From: SVEL01 sp045123575
GTDB taxonomy: Bacteria; Bacillota; Clostridia; Lachnospirales; Lachnospiraceae
NCBI GenBank assembly: GCA_045123575.1
Contig: JBGVKG010000048.1
Span: 1-64,000, forward strand
DNA length: 64,000 bases
Reading direction: 5' to 3'
The notes under the pieces were generated by a model that worked only from the letters and a program-made list of their open reading frames with translations, ran no database searches and had not been told where the DNA came from. Each line of letters begins with the position of its first letter. The first letter of the stretch is position 1. Shown piece after piece: positions 26,051-32,552 of the stretch. Both the position numbers and the translations under genes were made by a program.

Positions 26051-26795
26051 AATCACACCTTCTTTCTATAACTACACACTTCAATATTCCCCCTGCAAAT
26101 ATAAGTACCGAAAGGAATATGATTGGGTAAACCAGTCTGGTTCCTTCATTCAAAAACAAATTTTGATAATTTGATGTGGCGAAACATCCTCTCAAATCAT
26201 ACGGCAACATATCCCATGTGAACATATTCATAAAATAATTTAATACAAATGGCACACATAATATTAAGTATTTATTCTTTACAAATTCCATCATTACAGT
26301 AGCCATAAGACTAGTACATATTCCCCACGCAAAAACTGAGAGTAATTTTTTTGTTAAATTCATATCCCACATATTTTGTCCCACTAAAGACATTCCAAGC
26401 ATCATATATATTGCATACGATGATGCCATTATTATGCCTCCAGACACGAGATTGGCTATATAACGCCAGAGCACATATTTTCTTTTGCTCATTCTAAACA
26501 ATACAAATCGTTCCGTTTTCTTAGTTAATACGCATGGAACTCCTGCTATAATCGGACAAAACATCCATAGGTAGCTTGTATCATAACCCAGCAGCACATC
26601 ATACATAGAAATAAGTCCACAGTCCAACGCCTCTCTCGCTACTTCATCATAAAACATAGATATAAATGTGTACTTTTGTCCAGTTTCAACATCTGTATAT
26701 ACTATGGAACACATCAATAATCCTATAGTTGTCAATACCGATAACCAAAATATCTTTTCTCCTAAAACTCTTTTTAAATAAAGCATCTTACTCAT
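26040..26795 (-). CDS. Second ABC-2-like permease/membrane protein
   Basis: This 251-residue membrane protein has six hydrophobic stretches (for example IFWLSVLTTIGLLMCSIVY and IIAGVPCVL). It has weak primary similarity to the next gene product but the same size and topology, so the two may form a heterodimeric permease. The start is taken at the ATG overlapping the preceding stop (ATGAGTAA); a TTG four codons earlier is an alternative. No signature beyond topology is visible. Confidence 0.7.
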   Translation of the reverse strand: MSKMLYLKRVLGEKIFWLSVLTTIGLLMCSIVYTDVETGQKYTFISMFYDEVAREALDCGLISMYDVLLGYDTSYLWMFCPIIAGVPCVLTKKTERFVLFRMSKRKYVLWRYIANLVSGGIIMASSYAIYMMLGMSLVGQNMWDMNLTKKLLSVFAWGICTSLMATVMMEFVKNKYLILCVPFVLNYFMNMFTWDMLPYDLRGCFATSNYQNLFLNEGTRLVYPIIFLSVLIFAGGILKCVVIERRCDCGQ

Positions 26796-28017
26796 AATAA
26801 TACTCAAATCTTTCTGTTATCTCTCCACTTACCGCATCTATATAGAAGATAGTATATTTATTATCATTTTGGTTAATAGTCGCAACCTTCCATCTAGGTG
26901 TATATATTTCTTCCGCATTTTTTTCATCTAAGGTATATATCGCTCTATATACCATTTCAACGTTATGTACATCATATACAGAGTTTTCACCTATTCGCTC
27001 CGACAGTAAACCAAGAGCTGTATCAAGTGAGATAACCTTCTTTATCTGTTCAATTTCTACAGCACTGCTGTTTACATAACCAAACAAAGCTAATGTATCA
27101 ACCTTATCACTTTCTGCATATATCAACGTGCCACAATCATGGTCATATTCATCTATATACCCTCCACCAGCACCTTCTGAACCATATTCAAATGGTATAC
27201 TCTTATATATTCGGCGCAACATGAAGCGTATTCCGTTGTAATCAAGGTCATCCTCCTCTATTATTCTCGCCTCCGCTATGCCATACTGTATATTGTCACC
27301 ATATGGCAATGGAAAATCGTTTTCCATATACTCAAGCACCTTTACTTCCATCTCTGACAATTTAACCGCTCTATCCTTCAAATTAACATTCATATCTTCA
27401 GTGATTCTAGTACATGAACTATATACATATCTGTTTTTTACTGAATCAGCTAACCTACTGCTAAATCCGTGACGGCAAAACCACACATTAGATAGTGCCT
27501 CTGTCATTTGAACCATACGTTTTCCATCATCACCATATATAAACCCTGTTTTATAAACTTCATTATAGTTTGTATCCTTGCATACCTCTTCCAATTCAGT
27601 ATATGTTTTAGTAATAACTGTATTGTCACCTGGATAAAAATCAGCCTCTATATATGACTTGTCAAAATCCTCTCCGTAGAAATCATTTATAACCTTGTCT
27701 ATAATTTGCAGATTTTCAAGATATGTCTTATCCTCATAGCTTGTATCTTTCTCAATCTTTATCTTGTATAATCCTTCGCTCATATCTATATAACACGGCA
27801 AATTCTCAAACATCAGATTGCTATATTTTGACATCTTTAATTCTGCCAAAATCTGTTCTGTTTGAATTTTTTTCACTTCTACCAACTGAAGATTTTTGGA
27901 ACTTTCTCCTTCTCCTGAATCTTCTTTTTTATCGCCACTCAATAGCAATGCCCCTACTCCTAATAAAGCTATACACACTGCTCCACATATTCCTACAACC
28001 ATTTTCTTTTTCTTCAT
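26788..28017 (-). CDS. Membrane-anchored extracytoplasmic protein of the ABC operon, unknown function
   Basis: This 409-residue protein has an N-terminal Lys-rich segment and one hydrophobic helix (about 6-27); it lacks a lipobox and a clear cleavage site. The remainder is a polar, acidic extracytoplasmic domain rich in Tyr/Asp/Glu. The C-terminus (WKVATIN...YIDAVSGEI) resembles the PepSY-like pattern found in extracytoplasmic regulatory domains; this is weak. It is first in the operon with the permeases and ATPase, so a substrate-binding or regulatory role for that transporter is inferred. I do not recognise the family. Confidence 0.65.
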   Translation of the reverse strand: MKKKKMVVGICGAVCIALLGVGALLLSGDKKEDSGEGESSKNLQLVEVKKIQTEQILAELKMSKYSNLMFENLPCYIDMSEGLYKIKIEKDTSYEDKTYLENLQIIDKVINDFYGEDFDKSYIEADFYPGDNTVITKTYTELEEVCKDTNYNEVYKTGFIYGDDGKRMVQMTEALSNVWFCRHGFSSRLADSVKNRYVYSSCTRITEDMNVNLKDRAVKLSEMEVKVLEYMENDFPLPYGDNIQYGIAEARIIEEDDLDYNGIRFMLRRIYKSIPFEYGSEGAGGGYIDEYDHDCGTLIYAESDKVDTLALFGYVNSSAVEIEQIKKVISLDTALGLLSERIGENSVYDVHNVEMVYRAIYTLDEKNAEEIYTPRWKVATINQNDNKYTIFYIDAVSGEITERFEYYYE

Positions 28018-28076
28018 ATCTTATCCCTCTTTTCTTTTTTCTATCCAACAACTTCCCACTCCTCATAGGAGTATTT

Positions 28077-28113
28077 GTTTTATAGGAATACTTAGTATCT
28101 ATCCCTATAAAAC
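28077..28113. promoter_or_regulatory. Inverted repeat upstream of the ABC operon
   Basis: A perfect 10-bp inverted repeat (GTTTTATAGG / CCTATAAAAC) is separated by 17 bp containing a smaller dyad, ATACTTAGTAT. It lies about 60 bases before the operon's first start codon and directly after the upstream terminator. An operator or 5'-UTR hairpin is likely; no clean -35/-10 pair was assigned. Confidence 0.5.
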
Positions 28114-28149
28114 AAAAAATGAAGCTATCCTTAATTGGATAACTCCATT
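28114..28149 (-). terminator. Intrinsic terminator of the 98-residue gene
   Basis: A 13-bp stem with G-U pairs (AATGGAGTTATCC / GGATAGCTTCATT) and a 6-base loop is followed by TTTTTTG on the minus strand. Confidence 0.85.
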
Positions 28150-28159
28150 TTAGTTAATA

Positions 28160-28199
28160 ATTCTTATGAAAAAGTTGATAATATTCTTAAGAAAAACTT
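28160..28199. repeat. Imperfect 17-bp direct repeat
   Basis: ATTCTTATGAAAAAGTT (28160-28176) and ATTCTTAAGAAAAACTT (28183-28199) match at 15 of 17 positions, 23 bp apart, immediately after the stop codon of the small gene. Purpose unknown; it may be simple AT-rich duplication. Confidence 0.5.
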
Positions 28200-28202
28200 A
28201 AT

Positions 28203-28499
28203 TTATTTGTCCTTAGTCTCTTCCATTTCCTTATGTCGTTCTCTCATAAGTACTCTCATAGAATCCTGAGCCTTATCAAAATCAGTCATAAGCTTATCCC
28301 ATTCTCTCTCGGTAAAGGACTGTGCTCCTATAGCATAGGTGGTTTCTGTATCGCCACTCTCTAACTTATCACTAAGCTCATTGATTTTGTCCTGTATTAT
28401 CTGATGATAGTTTGTGGTTTTGTTATGATTGTTGGTTAGATTTACCTGCGAAAATATGTTGTTGTTTGATATTTTTTCGTTATGTACTGTTGTAGTCAT
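28203..28499 (-). CDS. Small conserved-looking protein of unknown function
   Basis: This 98-residue soluble protein has an Asn/Thr-rich N-terminus and a helical C-terminal half with IGAQSFTEREWDKLMTDFD followed by a Lys/Glu-rich end. AGGAGGAG precedes its ATG and a strong terminator follows, so it looks like an expressed monocistronic gene. I do not recognise a characterised family. The pattern of a GAQSF(T)xxEWD core with flanking charged helices suggests a small helical binding module. Confidence 0.7.
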   Translation of the reverse strand: MTTTVHNEKISNNNIFSQVNLTNNHNKTTNYHQIIQDKINELSDKLESGDTETTYAIGAQSFTEREWDKLMTDFDKAQDSMRVLMRERHKEMEETKDK

Positions 28500-28577
28500 A
28501 TGGTATCCTTTTCTCCTCCTCCAAATTGCTACTATTCTTGCAATATATATCGGTAGGTTTAGGAGTTTTGTTTAACT

Positions 28578-28620
28578 TATTCGCAGACCTTCGGTCTTGC
28601 TCATAGACGGCTGGCGCCGC
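28578..28620. repeat. Hairpin element sharing TATTCGCAG with the frr-uppS element
   Basis: TATTCGCAG (28578-28586) runs into a 5-bp hairpin AGACC-TTC-GGTCT (28585-28597) and then CTCATAG and a GC-rich end with GGCGCC. The same 9-mer flanks a different hairpin at 13193-13216. It lies between the tsf terminator and the 98-residue gene. Candidate dispersed palindromic repeat; only two partial copies are visible. Confidence 0.45.
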
Positions 28621-28633
28621 ATATAAAAAGACA

Positions 28634-28669
28634 TAAAAATACCCAAGGAAATGTAAACACTTCCTTGGG
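28634..28669 (-). terminator. Intrinsic terminator after tsf
   Basis: A 9-bp perfect stem (CCCAAGGAA / TTCCTTGGG, 28642-28669) with a 10-base loop is followed by TATTTTTATG on the minus strand, 38 bases after the tsf stop codon. It ends the rpsB-tsf transcript. Confidence 0.88.
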
Positions 28670-28706
28670 ATTATTTATGCCTTTTTATGCGTGGCTTGTA
28701 GCTATA

Positions 28707-29807
28707 CTAGTTGCCTGCCATCTGCTTTGCTACTTCTTCTGCGAAGTTCTCTTCCTTCTTCTCGATACCTTCACCTGTCTCGAAACGAACGAAGTTCTTT
28801 AATGTAAGCTCTGCACCTGTAGCTTTTGAAACCTCAGCGATGTACTGAGCTACTGTCTGCTTTCCATCCTCAGCCTTAACGTATGTCTGCTCTAATAAAC
28901 AGATATCCTTAAGCTGCTTCTTGATACGTCCATCAACAAGACCTAAGAAAATCTTGTTCTCAACGATTTCAGCCTTATCAGCCATAGCAAGCTCTGCTAA
29001 TGTTGCCTTTGCTTCCTTTGTAAGGAAGTTTGGTAAATACTTCATATCGTTCTTCTTCTCTTCGTATGCAGCAACATCCTCAGCACCCCATACAGCAACA
29101 GCCTTCTCGAGTAAGCCCTTTAAGATAGGAGCTGGAAGTGTAAATGTATCGTTTAAAGCGCTGTCAATTGTGATTTCTCTCATCTTGTCAAGCTCTTCCG
29201 CTGAGATCTCGTCCTTTGTAGCGTACTTTGGACTAAGAGCTGCGATCTGCATTGCGATATTCTTAAGAGCTTCCTTAACATCATCGCTTGTATTAGCTGT
29301 ATCAGCCTCTACTAAAACACCAATCTTTCCACCACCGTGGATATATGGAACAACTAAACCAGTTGTGTTGATCTTCTCAAATCTTCTGATTGTAAGGTTC
29401 TCACCGATAACAGCGATCTTGCTTACTAACTCTTCCTTAACTGTCTTAGACTCATCCTTGATGAACTTCTCTTCTGATAATGCCTCAACAGTTGTTGCAT
29501 CAGATGCAATAATCTGCTCTGCGATATCAGCTACGAATGTTCTGAATGTATCGTTCTTAGCAACGAAGTCTGTCTCTGAGTTTACTTCTACGATTGCTGC
29601 CTTGTTTCCATCAACGTAAGCGAGAACTGTACCCTCAGCTGCGATTCTACCAGCCTTCTTAACAGCTGTAGCCTCACCCTTCTTTCTTAATACCTCTACT
29701 GCCTTATCGAAATCACCCTCTGTCTCAACAAGAGCGTTCTTACAAGCCATAACGCCTGCGCCTGTCATTTCTCTAAGCTGCTTTACCATAGATGCTGTAA
29801 TTTCCAT
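28707..29807 (-). CDS. tsf: Elongation factor Ts
   Basis: This is the nucleotide exchange factor for EF-Tu, 366 residues. The N-terminal UBA-like domain (VKQLREMTGAGVMACKNAL) and the exchange motif TDFVAKN (80-86 region) are intact, and DICLLEQTYVK marks the C-terminal part. It is about 70-80 residues longer than E. coli or Bacillus EF-Ts. The extra sequence falls at about 215-280, inside the dimerisation/coiled-coil region, and is helical and Ala/Glu/Lys-rich. It follows rpsB after a 116-base gap with a hairpin. Confidence 0.97.
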   Translation of the reverse strand: MEITASMVKQLREMTGAGVMACKNALVETEGDFDKAVEVLRKKGEATAVKKAGRIAAEGTVLAYVDGNKAAIVEVNSETDFVAKNDTFRTFVADIAEQIIASDATTVEALSEEKFIKDESKTVKEELVSKIAVIGENLTIRRFEKINTTGLVVPYIHGGGKIGVLVEADTANTSDDVKEALKNIAMQIAALSPKYATKDEISAEELDKMREITIDSALNDTFTLPAPILKGLLEKAVAVWGAEDVAAYEEKKNDMKYLPNFLTKEAKATLAELAMADKAEIVENKIFLGLVDGRIKKQLKDICLLEQTYVKAEDGKQTVAQYIAEVSKATGAELTLKNFVRFETGEGIEKKEENFAEEVAKQMAGN

Positions 29808-29885
29808 CTTGTAAATCCTCCTATACTATTATTATTGAATATATTTTCTGATTTCTATCGAAAATATTTACGATTTATTTATTTA

Positions 29886-29907
29886 CGGGACAGACTACGC
29901 TGTCCCG
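29886..29907 (-). promoter_or_regulatory. Hairpin in the rpsB-tsf intergenic region
   Basis: A perfect 8-bp stem (CGGGACAG / CTGTCCCG) with a 6-base loop stands between rpsB and tsf. It is followed on the minus strand by an A/T-mixed stretch rather than a U-tract, so it is more likely an RNA processing, stability or partial attenuation element than a full terminator. Confidence 0.6.
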
Positions 29908-29923
29908 ATTTTAACTTAATTTA

Positions 29924-30652
29924 TTAAGCCTCTGTTGTCTCTTCTACTGTCTCCTCAACGAGTGCAGCCTCACCCTGATTAGCCTCGATAACAGCATCAG
30001 CCATCTTAGAAACGATAAGCTTAACTGCTCTGATAGCATCATCATTACCTGGGATGATGTGGTCTAACTCTTCTGGATCACAGTTTGTATCACCGATACC
30101 GATTAACTTAATACCAAGTGAGTGAGCTTCCTGTACACAGATTCTCTCCTTCTTTGGATCTACTACAAAGATAGCGTCTGGGATCTTCTTCATTTCCTTG
30201 ATACCGCCAAGGTTCTTCTCAAGCTTATCCCACTCCTTCTTTAACTCGATAACTTCCTTCTTAGGAAGAACATCGAATGTACCGTCCTGTGACATAGCCT
30301 CGATAGCCTTTAACTTCTCGATTCTTGACTGAATTGTCTTGAAGTTTGTGAGCATACCACCTAACCATCTCTCGTTTACATAGTACATACCACATCTCTC
30401 AGCCTCTGTCTTAACAGCGTCCTGAGCCTGCTTCTTTGTACCAACGAAAAGGATTGTACCACCTTCTGCTACTACGTCAGCGATAGCCTTGTAAGCCTCG
30501 TCAACCTTACCTACAGACTTCTGTAAGTCGATGATATGGATACCATTTCTCTCTGTGTAGATGTACTCTGACATCTTAGGGTTCCATCTTCTTGTCTGAT
30601 GTCCGAAATGAACACCTGCCTCAAGTAACTGCTTCATTGAAATAACGCTCAT
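29924..30652 (-). CDS. rpsB: 30S ribosomal protein S2
   Basis: This small-subunit protein has 242 residues. SVISMKQLLEAGVHFGHQ, RRWNPKM, ERNGIHIIDLQK and GIGDTNCDP are family signatures. The C-terminus ends in an acidic Glu/Thr tail. CCGGAGG precedes its ATG. It starts the rpsB-tsf operon; its promoter overlaps the terminator of the flagellar accessory block and a leader of about 160 bases follows. Confidence 0.98.
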   Translation of the reverse strand: MSVISMKQLLEAGVHFGHQTRRWNPKMSEYIYTERNGIHIIDLQKSVGKVDEAYKAIADVVAEGGTILFVGTKKQAQDAVKTEAERCGMYYVNERWLGGMLTNFKTIQSRIEKLKAIEAMSQDGTFDVLPKKEVIELKKEWDKLEKNLGGIKEMKKIPDAIFVVDPKKERICVQEAHSLGIKLIGIGDTNCDPEELDHIIPGNDDAIRAVKLIVSKMADAVIEANQGEAALVEETVEETTEA

Positions 30653-30816
30653 TTTAATACCTCCGGTTTTAAATATTTTTCTTTCACATACTTCCTGTTA
30701 TCTCTCATACATCTTCATATAAGGACAACTCCAAAGACCTCGAGCACGGCACCTTTTGGATATCCGTATGTGTGTTTATTGCCTGTCCGTGTTATATTTA
30801 CACAGTCAGCCTTGCT
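30653..30816 (-). promoter_or_regulatory. Structured leader of rpsB
   Basis: Reading in the minus direction, GGACA...TGTCC arms about 60 bases apart enclose a second stem CCAAA / TTTGG around GC-rich sequence (ending near 30720). Ribosomal-protein leaders often bind their own product; an S2 autoregulatory element is possible but was not matched to a known consensus. Confidence 0.4.
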
Positions 30817-30845
30817 ATAATAACATAAAAAAAGCCCTTATGCAA
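30817..30845 (-). promoter_or_regulatory. rpsB promoter overlapping a terminator
   Basis: A -35 TTGCAT (30840-30845) and a -10 TATTAT (30817-30822) are spaced 17 bp. The -35 lies in the loop and stem of the upstream terminator and the terminator T-tract forms part of the spacer. Confidence 0.55.
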
Positions 30846-30850
30846 GGACT
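30826..30850 (-). terminator. Intrinsic terminator of the post-sigD block
   Basis: A 7-bp stem with one G-U pair (AGTCCTT / AAGGGCT), a 4-base loop and seven T residues on the minus strand. It lies just after the MltG-like gene and separates flagellar accessory genes from rpsB. Confidence 0.88.
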
Positions 30851-30872
30851 TTTTCGTGTTTTTTATGTTTTT

Positions 30873-31493
30873 CTATAATCGACCTGTAGCAAGATACTCT
30901 GCCATTTCTTTATAGGTCATTCCCTTCTTAAAAGTAAATGTTCCATTCTGTATTCTATATGCGTATCCATTACTGATAAGATAATTATTAAACTCATCTG
31001 CACTCTCTATAATGCCTGCCTGCGCTAACTGAATAGACACATGATATGAGTTTGTACGATTAGTAACTGTTATGATACAAGTAACTTCTGTGTTATCGCC
31101 GCTTGTAGTTTTCTCTGTTGTAGGCTCTTCTGTGGTTGGTTCTTCTATGGTTGGCTTCGTAGTTGTCGGCTCTTCTGTTATTGGTTTCGTAGTAGTTGGC
31201 TCCTCAACCTCTGGTTTCTTCGTAGTTGTCTCACCATTACTTGACTCTTCATTACCAGAGTCCTCTTTAGATGGTTTATCCACACTATCCTTCTCGCCAG
31301 ACTGATTCTCACCTGTCTGATTATTAGTCACATTACTTGAACTTTGTTCCTCAGTTGGATATACCATTCCAAGCTCTAATGCTTTTTTCTTTATCTGACC
31401 ATCTGACATCTTATACGCGTATGATACCAACAATATTATGGTTGCAAACAGTATTCCTGTTCCCACACCTCTTAGATAATATTTAAGTTTCAT
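30873..31493 (-). CDS. Membrane-anchored protein with TTEP linker and MltG/LysM-like C-terminal domain
   Basis: This 206-residue protein has one N-terminal transmembrane helix (about 8-26), then a Ser/Asn/Glu and Thr-Glu-Pro repeat linker (about 50-130). The small C-terminal domain (about 135-206) contains IQLAQAGIIESADEFNNYLISNG and FKKGMTYKEMAEYLATG, reminiscent of the N-terminal LysM-like module of MltG/YceG. The catalytic MltG domain is absent, so lytic activity is not predicted. It ends the block after sigD and is followed by a terminator. Confidence 0.7.
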   Translation of the reverse strand: MKLKYYLRGVGTGILFATIILLVSYAYKMSDGQIKKKALELGMVYPTEEQSSSNVTNNQTGENQSGEKDSVDKPSKEDSGNEESSNGETTTKKPEVEEPTTTKPITEEPTTTKPTIEEPTTEEPTTEKTTSGDNTEVTCIITVTNRTNSYHVSIQLAQAGIIESADEFNNYLISNGYAYRIQNGTFTFKKGMTYKEMAEYLATGRL

Positions 31494-31506
31494 TTTCCTA
31501 TTGCTC

Positions 31507-32199
31507 CTATCTAGAATTAAATAAATCGATAACCAATCTTACTTCACCTATTCCAAGTCCAAGCTCCTTAGCTATCTCTATATTAGTTTTTCCCTGCGCA
31601 TATAGATTAAGTATCATCTGATTATTGTTGCTCATCTCTCGATTTCTTACAGGTCTTTCTTTTTCTGTTGTTTTCTTTGTTTCACTGTTTGCTATTGCTT
31701 CTGGCTGCTTTTCTACATCTGAAGACTTTTCCTGGCTCTTAGGTGCTTCTTCTACCTTTTTATTTGTAGTTGTTATATCCTTCGCAACGTCGTTTACGAT
31801 AGCCATCTTCTTCACACTCATTTTAACAGCTTCGATATCACGAATTGTATTCTTCAATACTTCTTCCTTATCATTGAGCATATTGTAGAGGAACATAACC
31901 TCCTCATGATTATGTTCTATTTTCGCTTGTATATCGTTAGAAAAGTCACCCATAGACATAAGCTTCTCTGTTGTCATCTTTTCTAGCTTAACTTCCATCT
32001 CATCAAGCTTTTCATCAATAACATTAGCTACCTCTGCCTCTACCTCACGACGAACTATCTCCTCCGTAACACTGGCTACATGCACACCGTTTATAACATC
32101 TTCTCTAGCCTCTCCCGACAATATATGCTCAGAAAATAAGAAGCTACAAACAATAAATATTAGCCCTATTACTATTAAACAAATTTCCAATGGTCCCAT
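31507..32199 (-). CDS. DUF6115/SwrB-like anchored coiled-coil protein
   Basis: This 230-residue protein has an N-terminal transmembrane helix (about 4-24), a long Glu/Lys-rich coiled coil (about 45-130), a low-complexity linker and a C-terminal helix-turn-helix-like motif, NLYAQGKTNIEIAKELGLGIGEVRLVIDLF. This architecture and its place between sigD and rpsB match B. subtilis SwrB, which activates flagellar assembly. The assignment rests on architecture and synteny; sequence identity to SwrB is not shown. The HTH may be a protein-interaction module. Confidence 0.75.
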   Translation of the reverse strand: MGPLEICLIVIGLIFIVCSFLFSEHILSGEAREDVINGVHVASVTEEIVRREVEAEVANVIDEKLDEMEVKLEKMTTEKLMSMGDFSNDIQAKIEHNHEEVMFLYNMLNDKEEVLKNTIRDIEAVKMSVKKMAIVNDVAKDITTTNKKVEEAPKSQEKSSDVEKQPEAIANSETKKTTEKERPVRNREMSNNNQMILNLYAQGKTNIEIAKELGLGIGEVRLVIDLFNSR

Positions 32200-32220
32200 T
32201 TTCTTTCTTCCTTTTACTCA

Positions 32221-32541
32221 CTATATTTTCATATCAAAGGAACCGGTGCTTTTAACTATTACTCTCTCATCTTCAGACATAGTAGCACCTTTTCCTGTTT
32301 TTTTAACTTTTACGGAAAAATATTCGTTTTTTCCTTTTTCCTTAGCATCATGTTTCTCGTGACCTTGGCTTACATCCTCTCGTTTTACAACAACCTCGGC
32401 CTTTTGCTGCACATCCTTAGTATTGGTAGTTGCAATATTAGCTTGTTCTACCATAGGTTTAACATCTTGATTATGCTTAACATTTGTCATATTCTGGCTG
32501 TTTTGTACAGTTCCTTGCAATACCACAGGTCTAACTATCAT
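32221..32541 (-). CDS. Small unknown protein in the post-sigD flagellar block
   Basis: This 106-residue, hydrophilic, Gln/Lys/Val-rich protein has no transmembrane segment. Its N-terminus (MIVRPVVLQGTVQ) and C-terminus (VKSTGSFDMKI) are the most ordered-looking parts. It is 11 bases after the FapA-like gene and 21 before the DUF6115 gene, so it is cotranscribed with both. I do not recognise a named family. A flagellum-associated role is inferred from context only. Confidence 0.7.
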   Translation of the reverse strand: MIVRPVVLQGTVQNSQNMTNVKHNQDVKPMVEQANIATTNTKDVQQKAEVVVKREDVSQGHEKHDAKEKGKNEYFSVKVKKTGKGATMSEDERVIVKSTGSFDMKI

Positions 32542-32552
32542 AAGCTACCTCC

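Noticed and set aside
28921..29619. A long plus-strand open frame of about 230 codons opposite tsf
   Set aside because: It is a reflection of the low-stop codon use of tsf. The translation is Ser/Ile/Phe-rich low complexity with no ribosome-binding site or family match.
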